Shown: one piece after another, positions 17,420-26,328 of the stretch
Layout: each line of letters opens with the position of its first letter
Position numbering within the stretch: position 1 is the stretch's first letter
Assembly: GCF_013179805.1 (NCBI RefSeq)
Contig: NZ_SRRZ01000012.1
Location: 1 to 64,000 of the forward strand
Length of the DNA stretch: 64,000 nt
Source of the DNA: Microcoleus asticus IPMA8
Lineage (GTDB): Bacteria; Cyanobacteriota; Cyanobacteriia; Cyanobacteriales; Microcoleaceae
Direction: 5' to 3'
Translations under genes and position numbers: made by a program
The notes under the pieces: model-generated
What the model was told of the DNA's origin: nothing
Database searches by the model: none
The model's input: only the letters and a program-made list of their open reading frames with translations

Positions 17420-18352
17420 GTGAGTATGCTAATAATATCTGCTAAATCGGGACAACTCGGCAACCGACTGCTGCTTTTTGCTAATTTCATTGCTTGGGCT
17501 ATCGAGCATAATTTGACTGTTCTCAATCCTGCTTTTGACGAATATGCAGAATTCTTTGTGGGAACCGCTGGGGATTTTTTGTGTTGTTATCCTCCTCCAC
17601 TTTTTACCGCAGCAGGTAACAAGTTTGTCAGAAGTAAATATTATAATTTTATTAAGTATTTAAGCAACAAAACAATAATATTAAAAACGCAAAAAATAAC
17701 CAGAAAAGAACCTTTTAGTTGGCTCAAATATCAGCAAATAGAAGAAATTAAGCACCGTTCAATTGTTGCTTTTCAAGGCTGGCTATTTCGAGATGGCTGG
17801 TTTGTAGAAGATGTCCCCAAGTTACACAAGTACGCCGACCCGATTAGAGCCTACTTTGAACCATTAGAGCGATATAGAATCAATGTAGATCGTTTGATAT
17901 TGAATTTAAAAAATAACTCTGATATGCTCGTCGGAATTCACATCCGCCAAGGGGATTATGCTCAGCATCAAAACGGAAGGTACTTTTACACAACTGAGCA
18001 ATATTTAGAAGTCATGAATTCTGTGGTAAGGCTATTTGAAGAAAAAAAAAATAAGTTTTTGATTTGTTCTAATATTCCGCAAAATCAGAGTTTATTTGAT
18101 AATTTTAACTGTGGATTTGGCAGCGGTCATTTAATTGAAGATATGTATGCTTTGGCTGAGTGCGACTATGTTGTCGGGCCGCCTAGCAGTTATACTATGT
18201 GGGCTTCTTTTTATGGAGATAAACCTCTTTATATGATCCGCAATGTCAATAAAACAATTAACCTAAAAGATTTTGTACATTTTTATGAATGGCAAGGAGT
18301 TTTTCACGATCGAGATGAGTGGAGTGAGAGCTTTTGGGAGTGGACACACTGA
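17420..18352 (+). CDS. GT11-like (alpha-1,2-fucosyltransferase type) glycosyltransferase
   Basis: 310 residues from GTG (an ATG two codons on is equally possible). The N-terminal GQLGNRLLLFANFIAWA block and the central HIRQGDY motif (HxRxGDY, residues ~174-180) are the donor-site hallmarks of GT11/GT-B fucosyltransferases. ECDYVVGPPSSYTMWASFYG matches the C-terminal conserved block. Transfer of fucose from GDP-fucose is the family reaction. No GDP-fucose synthesis genes lie in the window. It overlaps the next open frame by up to 19 bases if the upstream start is used. Confidence 0.75.
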   Translation: MSMLIISAKSGQLGNRLLLFANFIAWAIEHNLTVLNPAFDEYAEFFVGTAGDFLCCYPPPLFTAAGNKFVRSKYYNFIKYLSNKTIILKTQKITRKEPFSWLKYQQIEEIKHRSIVAFQGWLFRDGWFVEDVPKLHKYADPIRAYFEPLERYRINVDRLILNLKNNSDMLVGIHIRQGDYAQHQNGRYFYTTEQYLEVMNSVVRLFEEKKNKFLICSNIPQNQSLFDNFNCGFGSGHLIEDMYALAECDYVVGPPSSYTMWASFYGDKPLYMIRNVNKTINLKDFVHFYEWQGVFHDRDEWSESFWEWTH

Positions 18353-18381
18353 GGGAAATAAGTAACTCAATAAGTAAATTA

Positions 18382-19221
18382 ATGAATTCACATAATAAAT
18401 TAGCAGTTAAGGGATTTATCACTATTTTAACTGGTCTTTACTCTTTCCAGGATTGCGTTCATTTTCTGGCGTCTGTCAGGAAGTTTCACCGCGAACCCAT
18501 TATTGTTTTAATAGATAGAGTTCCTCAAATTTTATACCCTTTACTTCAGGTGTTTGGAAATGTCATATTGAAACCTGCACCATCTCATGAAAATCCTGTT
18601 TTAGCGTCGCGGCTAGCTAAGCTGGCTTTGTACGGGGAATCTCTGTTTGAGAAAACTATTTATATGGATTGTGATATTTGTTTGCTGTCGCCAATAGATG
18701 AGGTTTTTGATTTTCTTGACGGGGTGGATTTGTTGGTGACGGAAGATGTGCAGCCTGCGATTGCTAAAGCTGCAAATTTATTAAGAGTCAAGCAGGATAT
18801 TCTGTCAACTTTGCAGTCTGTCGGGTTGCCGCTAAATGAAAATAGCATTCAATACAATGGCGGATTTATCGCTTTTACGAAAAGCAGTAAAACTCAGGAA
18901 TTGTTCACAAATTTTAAGAAATATTTCGAGAGGGTAGTTGCGCATCAAAATGTGCTACTCTTAAAAGACCAGGGTGCTTTTGCGGCGGCTGTTGAATCTG
19001 TGAAACCGAAAATGACAACTTTGTCCCCTGTTTACAACTACTTGGATAAGTGGAAAGATGTTTATGCGATCGAGAAACCGATTAAAGTAATGCACTGCAC
19101 TTATCCTTACCGCCCTCAGTACGCGAAGAACGTGACGCGATCGCTCTTTACTAGAATAGTCGATCGCATTGCTAAAATATTTTTACCAAATCAACTTAAC
19201 AATCCCTGGCGTTTAAAATAA
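18382..19221 (+). CDS. DxD-containing glycosyltransferase (GT-A fold)
   Basis: 279 residues from the ATG at 18382. An upstream in-frame start at 18334 would overlap the previous gene and adds 16 unconserved residues. The fold begins with GFITILTGLYSFQDCVHFLAS. The DxD is in TIYMDCDICLLSP (GT8-like position), followed by a YNGGFIAF acceptor block and KDQGAFAAAV. The C-terminal VMHCTYPYRP may give the metal-binding His. It is probably a sugar transferase of the cluster; donor and acceptor are unknown. Translational coupling with the GT11-like gene is likely. Confidence 0.75.
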   Translation: MNSHNKLAVKGFITILTGLYSFQDCVHFLASVRKFHREPIIVLIDRVPQILYPLLQVFGNVILKPAPSHENPVLASRLAKLALYGESLFEKTIYMDCDICLLSPIDEVFDFLDGVDLLVTEDVQPAIAKAANLLRVKQDILSTLQSVGLPLNENSIQYNGGFIAFTKSSKTQELFTNFKKYFERVVAHQNVLLLKDQGAFAAAVESVKPKMTTLSPVYNYLDKWKDVYAIEKPIKVMHCTYPYRPQYAKNVTRSLFTRIVDRIAKIFLPNQLNNPWRLK

Positions 19222-19503
19222 TTAAAGTTTGTTGGCAAACTGCATCAAAAGCAACAAAATTCAGCCAACAATTCAAAAAAATTAGCCTCAACATATCCGA
19301 ATATTTACCTAAAATAAGTATTGCTGGCTTGAATAAAAGTCCTAGATGCGTCACTGGGTTTTTTTTACCAAAATATTTCGTTGCTGCCCTTTTCCCTGGT
19401 TAAAAACCAGGTTTCTTTGGTCTGGGGCGCGGAAGTCCCGATTGCCTTGACAAAAGTTCGGTTAAGCAGGAAAATCAAACAAATGTTTTAAACAAAATAC
19501 TCA
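19222..19503. other. 282-bp spacer with hairpin
   Basis: No gene. A CCTGGTT-AAA-AACCAGG hairpin at 19395-19411 followed by TTTCTTT could end transcription from the upstream transferases. The next gene then needs its own promoter, which is not obvious. Confidence 0.45.
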
Positions 19504-20655
19504 GTGAAAGTTTCATTAGTAGTAAGCGATTTGTCAGGAGGAGGTGCAATTCGTGCTTTTCTTTTAGCTCAAGTCCTGATCGAACTTAAATGTGATGTAG
19601 AAGTTGTTGGATTTCAGTTGGGCAAGGAATTGTATGCTATTCCTCCCAGAGACATCCCGGTATGTGCGATACCGGGTAAAAATTATCCGGGGTTTTTGAT
19701 GGATGCTCAAAAACTTTTGAAAAAAATAGATGGGGATATTATTTATGCAGTCAAACCTAAACCTACAAGCTTTGGTTTATCGCTGCTAAAAAAACTGGCA
19801 AATCGCCACTCTATAATTTTAGATATAGACGACTGGGAACTGAGCTGGTACAGTGGAGATGAATGGCAATACCGTCCCTCTTTCAAACAAATTTATCGAG
19901 ATATTTTCAAACACAACGGTCAATTGAGAGAACCCGATCATCCCCTCTATCTCAAGTGGATGGAAAGTCTCATCCACCGTGCTGATGCAGTCACTGTTGA
20001 TACTGAGTTTTTAAAACAGCGTTTTGGTGGTGTATATTTGCCTAATGGCAAGGATACTGCAATGTTCGACCCTGCTAAATACAATCCTGAATTGAGCAGA
20101 CAGCGTTACGGCTTGTCCGGGTATAGAATTCTGATGTTTCCCGGAGCACCACGACCTCATAAAGGTGTTGAGGATGTTTTGATGGCTCTGGAACAGTTAA
20201 ATGAGCCCGATTTAAAATTAGTTATCGTCGGCGGAAGTCCTTATGATGATTATGATGATAAACTTGTGAAACAATGGGGGCGTTGGATTGTGAAACTGCC
20301 ACGGTTTCCAGTCGAGACGATGCCGTCCGTTGTAGCGGGGGCTCATGTTGTCGTTGTTCCTCAGCGAGACACTCTCACAGCCGTGGCTCAGTTTCCGCTC
20401 AAGCTGACAGATGGCATGGCAATGGCTAAGCCTGTTTTGTCTACGCGAGTGGGGGATATTCCAGCAATTTTAGGGGGAACGGGTTATTTAGTCGATCCGA
20501 GTTCTCCCGCTCAAATTTCACAAAAAATTAAATGGATATTTCAAAATTTTACAGTGGCTAATTTACAAGGAATGAAAGCTCGGGAAAGATGTGTAAAAGA
20601 ATATAGTATTCAAGCAATGAAACCGATACTTTCAGATATAATTGCAGGTATGTAA
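19504..20655 (+). CDS. GT4-family glycosyltransferase
   Basis: 383 residues from a GTG start. The GT-B fold begins MKVSLVVSDLSGGGAIRAF. The linker into the C-terminal Rossmann domain carries FPGAPRPHKGVEDVLMALEQL, the usual donor-phosphate loop, and LVIVGGSPYDD follows. The nucleotide-sugar region PLKLTDGMAMAKPVLSTRVGDIPAIL replaces the classical EX7E with a D at the first position. A retaining transferase using an NDP-hexose is expected. The gene lies 92 bp before the ABC exporter and is co-directional. An early ILDIDDWELSW motif is distinctive of a cyanobacterial subgroup. Confidence 0.85.
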   Translation: MKVSLVVSDLSGGGAIRAFLLAQVLIELKCDVEVVGFQLGKELYAIPPRDIPVCAIPGKNYPGFLMDAQKLLKKIDGDIIYAVKPKPTSFGLSLLKKLANRHSIILDIDDWELSWYSGDEWQYRPSFKQIYRDIFKHNGQLREPDHPLYLKWMESLIHRADAVTVDTEFLKQRFGGVYLPNGKDTAMFDPAKYNPELSRQRYGLSGYRILMFPGAPRPHKGVEDVLMALEQLNEPDLKLVIVGGSPYDDYDDKLVKQWGRWIVKLPRFPVETMPSVVAGAHVVVVPQRDTLTAVAQFPLKLTDGMAMAKPVLSTRVGDIPAILGGTGYLVDPSSPAQISQKIKWIFQNFTVANLQGMKARERCVKEYSIQAMKPILSDIIAGM

Positions 20656-20747
20656 AGGTTATTTTAAAACTACTCAATGGAGGAAGAAAAACTGGCTGTT
20701 ATTAAAGAATATTTTGAGATGCCGTACTGTTTAGCTGGGAATGCTTC

Positions 20748-22751
20748 ATGTCTGCCAATAAGCTACTCCTAAAATTTGCCAGACGATATCCCGGCAGGAT
20801 TCTCTTAACCGTGATTCTGGGCTTTTCTGGCGCTTTATTCAACGGTATCAGCACTACTCTGATTGTACCAGTGCTTTTAAGTTTTTTAGAGGAAGCTATC
20901 GAGCTGCGCGGCGCTCCACCTCTAATTAAAACTTTGATGTATCCCTTTGAGGGAATGCCAGGAAATCAGCGTTTAATGGTGATGACCGGCGCGATTGTTC
21001 TGGCAATCTTTTTGAAAAATATTGCGAGTTATATCAATACTTTAGTAGCTACTTCTCTGACGCGCTCTCTGACTTTTGATTTGCGAGAAGCAGGTTTGCG
21101 GTTGTTGTTAGAAGTAGATTTAGATTTTTACTCTAAAACTAAAGTCGGGGATTTAATTAATAGATTGGGCGGAGAGATTGGTCGGACTGCTAGTGCAGTT
21201 GGCACGGCGATAGGAATGTTTACTACCTCAATCACTGTTTTGGTGTTTGTGGGTCTGCTGCTTTCTCTTTCGTGGAAACTGACGGTGACAGCTACAGTTT
21301 TGCTGTCGTTAGTTGCTTGGACAAATCAATATATTATTAACCGTTCCAAGCATTTTGGCTATCTGCTTTCTGAAATGTCGAAAGATTATTCGATTAGGGT
21401 GCTGGAAACCATTACTGGGATTCGGCTGGTCAAGTCAACAGGGAACGAGGAAAGGGAGTATCAGCGGATCAAGCATTTAATTCAAAGGCGAGAACAAGCG
21501 GATTTTCAGGCTCAGGTAAATTATGCGGCGATCGCCCCAATTAACGAAGTTGTTAATTTAATAGTTATAATTTTGATTGTATTTATAGGTCGCACAATAT
21601 TTGCGAATGAGATAGAGTCTATTTCTACAATTTTATTAACCTATTTATTGGTAATGTTTAGGTTAATTCCTTTAATTTCTCAATTGAATAGCGGGCGCAG
21701 TCAATTTGCAAATACATCGGCTAGTGTAGAGGTGGTTAATGAATTTTTGAGGTGCGACGACAAGCCATTTATGGTGAACGGTTCTGTGTCCTACACTCAT
21801 TTGCGATCGGGAATTCATTTTAATAAAATATCTTTTAGTTATCCGAATCACAAAAATGTAGTTCTTAAAGGAGTAGATTTATTTCTACCTCACGGCACTA
21901 CGTTGGCTTTGGTAGGAACTTCGGGTTCTGGCAAGTCAACTTTGGCAGATTTACTGCCGAGATTTTACGATCCTACTGAAGGTCATATCTCGATCGATGG
22001 CAGGGATTTGCGCGAATTTGAGCTAAAAAGTCTCAGACAAGCGATGGGTATTGTTAGCCAAGATACGTTTTTGTTTAATGCTTCAGTGCGCGAAAATATT
22101 GCTTACGCTAGGCCCCAAGCGACTGAGGAAGAAATTGTGGAAGCGGCGAAGGGAGCGAATGCTTACGAGTTTATCCAACTGTTGCCGGAGGGGTTTGATA
22201 CTCAAATTGGCGATCGGGGCGTGATCTTATCGGGAGGGCAGCGTCAGAGAATTTCAATTGCTAGAGCTTTGCTGCAAAACCCGGAAATCTTAATTTTAGA
22301 TGAGGCAACGAGTTCGCTGGATACGGTTTCGGAAAGGTACGTGCAAGCGGCGATCGAGAAATTGAGCTGCGATCGCACAACCTTAGTCATCGCCCACCGC
22401 CTCTCCACAGTCCAAAAAGCCAACAAAATCGCCGTGATCGATCGCGGACAAGTCGTAGAAATGGGTTCCCACGAAGAATTGCTAGCAAAAGGAGGTTACT
22501 ACACTCGCTTGTATTCAGTCCAATTTGCCGAAGAAACCGCTCGCGATGAAGCTCTAATTAGAGGTTCTTACGAAATTCGCACTCGCCTGACTCCTATGAT
22601 AGCTTACCTCAAATTGCTAGTAGATGAAATGGTAGACTCTCCCGAAGAAAGAGACGAGTTAATCAGAGAATCATTTCACTCTGCTGCTAATATTTTCACG
22701 ACTTTAGAATTTATAGAAAATACTATTAAGCGTCAGGCTGTTAAAAAGTAG
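20748..22751 (+). CDS. ABC exporter (lipid/glycan flippase type) with HisKA-like C-terminal tail
   Basis: 667 residues. The transmembrane domain (~20-315) has about six helices, followed by one ATPase domain with Walker A VGTSGSGKSTL, Q-loop VSQDTFLFN, signature LSGGQRQRIS, Walker B ILILDEATSSLD and switch AHRLSTV. A homodimeric exporter of the MsbA/PglK/HepA type is expected, here probably moving a lipid-linked oligosaccharide. The ~69-residue extension (599-667) is unusual: GSYEIRTRLTPMIAYLKLL and the following acidic helix read like a HisKA dimerisation domain with Tyr608 where the phospho-His would be. It is flanked by GT4 genes on both sides. Confidence 0.9.
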   Translation: MSANKLLLKFARRYPGRILLTVILGFSGALFNGISTTLIVPVLLSFLEEAIELRGAPPLIKTLMYPFEGMPGNQRLMVMTGAIVLAIFLKNIASYINTLVATSLTRSLTFDLREAGLRLLLEVDLDFYSKTKVGDLINRLGGEIGRTASAVGTAIGMFTTSITVLVFVGLLLSLSWKLTVTATVLLSLVAWTNQYIINRSKHFGYLLSEMSKDYSIRVLETITGIRLVKSTGNEEREYQRIKHLIQRREQADFQAQVNYAAIAPINEVVNLIVIILIVFIGRTIFANEIESISTILLTYLLVMFRLIPLISQLNSGRSQFANTSASVEVVNEFLRCDDKPFMVNGSVSYTHLRSGIHFNKISFSYPNHKNVVLKGVDLFLPHGTTLALVGTSGSGKSTLADLLPRFYDPTEGHISIDGRDLREFELKSLRQAMGIVSQDTFLFNASVRENIAYARPQATEEEIVEAAKGANAYEFIQLLPEGFDTQIGDRGVILSGGQRQRISIARALLQNPEILILDEATSSLDTVSERYVQAAIEKLSCDRTTLVIAHRLSTVQKANKIAVIDRGQVVEMGSHEELLAKGGYYTRLYSVQFAEETARDEALIRGSYEIRTRLTPMIAYLKLLVDEMVDSPEERDELIRESFHSAANIFTTLEFIENTIKRQAVKK

Positions 22752-22835
22752 TCAGTTGGCAGTTGACAGCAGTCAGTAGTCATTAGTCAACAGTCTGCAC
22801 AGTCAACATTTACCAATTATCAATTACCAATTACC

Positions 22836-24035
22836 ATGTCTAAATATTATGTATTTTTCACCAGAAATATCTTGCCGCAACCCAATGTAGCGAGCTTAGT
22901 TCAAGTTGCGCACTCTGCCAATGCCGCAGCAAATCTAGGTTATCCAGCAGTTTTGGTATACCTCCGAAAAGGATGGAATGCTTGGAATCCCGTTGATTTA
23001 CTTCGTCCTTTTCCACCGAGGAAACCGGATGACCAACTTGCAAAAATTTATAATCTTCAGGAACAATTAAAAGTAGCAGATTTGCCCGTCCCGTGGCCGA
23101 TCGACCTTTGGGACAGCAAGTGGACGAGTTCGAGTACGATCGTCTCAAAATACTATTTACCGATTCACCTGGTTAAATCCACTAAAATTGTCCACACCCG
23201 CGACTGGAACTTTGTCAAAGCTGCCATTAAAAACCGAATTCCCGCTATCTACGAACAGCACCACCACGAAGACAAAAATTTTCAACCAGAAGTCGTTCGC
23301 AATCCTCTATTTCAAATTGCTGTAACTGTTGCAGATACTGTCCGAGACAGCATGATTAAGAATGGGATGCCACCCGAAAAAGTAATTAAGCTGCACAACG
23401 GTTTTAACCATTTGTTTCTCGCCAGACAAACAGAAGCAGCCCAGAATTGGCGACACCAATTATTAGGAGATGGAAGACGGCATTTAGCAGTTTATGCGGG
23501 AGGACTTTACCCGTTTAAAGGTGTTGATATGTTGGTGGATGTGGCTAAGGAATTGCCGCAGGTTCAATTTGCGATCGCGGGCGGTGATTTATCCCAAGTA
23601 ACAGCCTACCAACAGTTAGCCAAAGACAAGCAAGTTAACAACATTAAATTTCTCGGCTACCTGCCTCAAAATCAACTGGCTAGCTTGCTGCAAGCAGCCG
23701 ATGTTTTGACTCACCCGCACAGTTTGACAGAGGCCGCGACGTTCACATCTCCTTTAAAATTCTTTGATTACATGGCATCGGGAACTCCGATTGTGGCGAC
23801 GGAGATTGCATCTTTAATGGAATTTAAATCGGGAAATATAGCAGCAACTTGGTGCGAACCGGATAATCCGCACCTGTTCGCGCAAAGCATTCGAGATAGT
23901 TTAACCAAATATCCGAGGAAAATCGAAGGTTATGCAGAAACATTAAATTTTGTCAAGCAATTTTCGTGGGAAAATCGGATCGAGAGAATTTTGAGTTATG
24001 TGGGTAAGCAAGTGCGATCGCAAATCATTCATTAA
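22836..24035 (+). CDS. GT4-family glycosyltransferase
   Basis: 399 residues. The GT-B C-terminal half is clear: VYAGGLYPFKGVDMLVDVA donor loop, FAIAGGD, LGYLPQNQLASLLQAADVLTHP, and a TSPLKFFDYMASGTPIVATE block that corresponds to the EX7E region with S/T at the first position. The N-terminal half has HTRDWNFVKAAI and YEQHHHEDKN. It probably transfers a hexose or related sugar in the same assembly pathway as its neighbours. It begins 84 bp after the exporter gene, across a spacer of drifting TCAACAG/TCAGTAG heptamers. Confidence 0.85.
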   Translation: MSKYYVFFTRNILPQPNVASLVQVAHSANAAANLGYPAVLVYLRKGWNAWNPVDLLRPFPPRKPDDQLAKIYNLQEQLKVADLPVPWPIDLWDSKWTSSSTIVSKYYLPIHLVKSTKIVHTRDWNFVKAAIKNRIPAIYEQHHHEDKNFQPEVVRNPLFQIAVTVADTVRDSMIKNGMPPEKVIKLHNGFNHLFLARQTEAAQNWRHQLLGDGRRHLAVYAGGLYPFKGVDMLVDVAKELPQVQFAIAGGDLSQVTAYQQLAKDKQVNNIKFLGYLPQNQLASLLQAADVLTHPHSLTEAATFTSPLKFFDYMASGTPIVATEIASLMEFKSGNIAATWCEPDNPHLFAQSIRDSLTKYPRKIEGYAETLNFVKQFSWENRIERILSYVGKQVRSQIIH

Positions 24036-24060
24036 TCCTCATCCGATAATTTTAAAATTC

Positions 24061-24124
24061 GTAGGGGCGGGTTTTACCAACAATCATCGCCTAAAATTAA
24101 TAAGTTCATAAACCCGCCCCGCCC
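24061..24124. repeat. GTAGGGGCGGGTTT palindromic intergenic repeat, copy 2
   Basis: Perfect 11-bp arms GGGGCGGGTTT (24064-24074) and AAACCCGCCCC (24110-24120) around ~35 bases that include ACCAACAATC. A diverged copy is at 4331-4400. Confidence 0.7.
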
Positions 24125-24151
24125 ACGCGAAAACCAGATTTATTATTAAAA

Positions 24152-25102
24152 ATGAACCCAAAAATCATCGGCACAATCACCACCTATCCAGGCATGAACC
24201 AAAGCGACTGGCTGTGGCAACAAACCCCCCACAACTTCGGCAAATGGGGCAACATTCAAATGCTCGCCAACCACCCAGAACCAGACTTTTTACTCATGTA
24301 TCAATTCGACTTTCCTCGATCGCCCAAAAAGCAGTCATGGCTCGACAAAATCCGCCGTCCAAGCCCCCAAAATCCAGAAAAGGACATTCGAGAAAAATTG
24401 CGCGGTGTCCCCAAGGAACGCATAATTTACCTGATCCGCGAGCCACCATTACCAGAAGTTATTGAAATTACCAAAGCCAACTACGAACAAGCCAAACTTT
24501 ATTGCGGTTACGTTTCCGGGCCCGACGATTTCGCACCAAAACCAGATTATATGCCCGCGATTTGGTATCACTCTAACTCGTTTCGAGAACTCGATGAAAT
24601 GCCTGCGCCGCCGAAAACTAAATCCTGTTCTTGGATTACTTCAGGTGTTAGCCGCACCGCCAATCACCGCCACAGATTAGACTTTATCAAATTGCTGCGA
24701 TCGCAAGAATTGGATTTTGACCTTTACGGGCGAAACTTGCCAACTTGGGCGCGCGGTAACGGGACTGTCAACAATAAATGGCACGCCGTCGCGCCATACT
24801 ATTACAACTTAGCTATTGAAAATTATGCGGAAAACGATTGGTATGTCAGCGAGAAGCTTTGGGATGCTTTGTTAGCTTGGTGTTTGCCAATTTATTACGG
24901 CAGTTCGGCGGCGGATAAGTTGTTGCCGGCGGGGAGTTTTCTGCGGCTGCCGAGTTTGGATAAGAAAGGAGTAGAATTTATTAAAGAGGTTGTGGCTAAT
25001 GCGGATTATTGGCATGAAGCCAGGGATAAAATTGCCGAAGCCAGACAAATCATTCTCCATGAATTAAACTTGCTCAATTGGCTGTCTAACTTTGTATCTT
25101 AG
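24152..25102 (+). CDS. GT10-like (alpha-1,3/4-fucosyltransferase type) glycosyltransferase
   Basis: 316 residues. The second half carries the fucosyltransferase-10 signature: CSWITSGVS, RLDFIKLL, FDLYGRNL, then AIENYAENDWYVSEKLWDALLAWCLPIYYG, in which the E-N-Y...EK-W-DA-P-Y-G pattern binds GDP-fucose. The N-terminal half (up to ~155) is less conserved and would bind the acceptor. No membrane anchor is seen. Together with the GT11-like gene at 17420 this suggests a glycan carrying fucose or a related sugar. It is followed 12 bp later by the FGE-like gene, so the two are probably co-transcribed. Confidence 0.85.
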   Translation: MNPKIIGTITTYPGMNQSDWLWQQTPHNFGKWGNIQMLANHPEPDFLLMYQFDFPRSPKKQSWLDKIRRPSPQNPEKDIREKLRGVPKERIIYLIREPPLPEVIEITKANYEQAKLYCGYVSGPDDFAPKPDYMPAIWYHSNSFRELDEMPAPPKTKSCSWITSGVSRTANHRHRLDFIKLLRSQELDFDLYGRNLPTWARGNGTVNNKWHAVAPYYYNLAIENYAENDWYVSEKLWDALLAWCLPIYYGSSAADKLLPAGSFLRLPSLDKKGVEFIKEVVANADYWHEARDKIAEARQIILHELNLLNWLSNFVS

Positions 25103-25113
25103 GAAATAACGCA

Positions 25114-26235
25114 ATGACAGAAAACCAAAATCAACCCAGAGAATACGATGCCGTCAAGGGCGGTGAATCTCAAGTGCCATTCGCGGCGGCTGTTTTAGGC
25201 GGGATTTCCGGCGTTAAGAGCCGTTTGGCTTCACCGATTGTCGAGGTGAAAATTGCTGCACTGTCTGAAGCACTGAAATATGGAGAAGCTGGATTAGATT
25301 TAATAATTGCGGCACTGCAAGATGAATCGATGCAAGTAAAATTAGCTGCCTATTCACTGCTGAAAGATAGAGATGACTTAAAGCTTAAACCCCTTTTCCC
25401 TCAAGACTATCTCCCTACATTTGACTTTGATGTCATCACCGTCGATGCTGAAGGAAAAGAAAACAGCCACCGTAAGTCCTTTGCTCGCTTTTTTCCTGAA
25501 GACTTAGGGAAAGGAGTTATGCTAGAAATGGTTTATATTCGCGGTGGCACATTTATGATGGGTTCGCCAGCAACAGAGGAAGGTAGAGACAGTTGTGAAA
25601 GTCCGCAGCATCAAGTAAAAGTATCCGCTTTTTTTGCAGGCAAATATCCCATCACCCAAGCACAGTGGCAAGCAGTGATGGGAAAGGGAAACAACCCATC
25701 GAGTTTCAAAGGCGAAAAACGTCCTGTAGAAAATGTATCGTGGAATCTGGCCGTCAAATTCTGTGGCAAACTCTCCCAAAAAACCGGGAAACCATATCGT
25801 CTTTTGAGTGAAGCAGAATGGGAATACGCTTGCCGTGCCAGTACAACAACCCCATTTCATTTTGGGGAAACCATTACCGCAAATTTAGTCAACTATCACG
25901 CAAACAGCCCCTACGCAAACGCCCCCAAAGGACTTTACCGCCGAGAAAGAACCGATGTAGGTAGTTTTCCCCCGAATGCCTTTGGACTGTACGAAATCCA
26001 CGGCAATGTTTGGGAGTGGTGCAGCGATAGGTGGCACACGAACTATAATGGTTCACCAACTGACGGAAGTTCATGGGCTTCTGGCACAAGTTATCCCCGG
26101 GTGCAGCGTGGCGGTTCCTGGCTCAATAATGCGGTCGATTGCCGCAGTGCTCATCGTCACTGGGATTGTGCTGGTAGTGGCGACTCAAGCATCGGTTTTC
26201 GCGTGGCGATCGCGTCGGTTTCTCCATCGTCTTAG
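25114..26235 (+). CDS. FGE/SUMF1-like domain protein with HEAT-like N-terminus
   Basis: 373 residues. Residues ~20-90 look like two HEAT/PBS-type helical repeats (VKIAALSEALKYGEAGLDLIIAALQ and a second copy). From ~130 the formylglycine-generating-enzyme-like domain is complete: VYIRGGTFMMGSP, ITQAQWQAVMG, PVENVSWNLAVKFC, PYRLLSEAEWEYACRA, GLYEIHGNVWEWC and the closing GFRVAI. The paired catalytic cysteines of true FGE are not evident near the C-terminus (there is a DCRSAHR instead), so sulfatase activation is unlikely. Related cyanobacterial proteins lie beside kinases or act as binding modules. Role in the glycan cluster is unknown. Confidence 0.8.
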   Translation: MTENQNQPREYDAVKGGESQVPFAAAVLGGISGVKSRLASPIVEVKIAALSEALKYGEAGLDLIIAALQDESMQVKLAAYSLLKDRDDLKLKPLFPQDYLPTFDFDVITVDAEGKENSHRKSFARFFPEDLGKGVMLEMVYIRGGTFMMGSPATEEGRDSCESPQHQVKVSAFFAGKYPITQAQWQAVMGKGNNPSSFKGEKRPVENVSWNLAVKFCGKLSQKTGKPYRLLSEAEWEYACRASTTTPFHFGETITANLVNYHANSPYANAPKGLYRRERTDVGSFPPNAFGLYEIHGNVWEWCSDRWHTNYNGSPTDGSSWASGTSYPRVQRGGSWLNNAVDCRSAHRHWDCAGSGDSSIGFRVAIASVSPSS

Positions 26236-26328
26236 TCTCTTACGATCGCGCCGTTTTCTACCTTTAGATAATTCGGCGGTGGAAACCGCAACGACACAAA
26301 CAAAGTCCGCCTTCGCGAGACTATAGAT

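Noticed and set aside
20677..20772. 31-codon ORF overlapping the start of the ABC exporter
   Set aside because: It starts MEEEKLAVIKEYFEMPYCL and could be a leader peptide, but there is no good ribosome site and nothing to confirm translation.
25114..26235. True formylglycine-generating enzyme
   Set aside because: The domain matches but the catalytic cysteine pair is not evident at the C-terminal position and no sulfatase is nearby.
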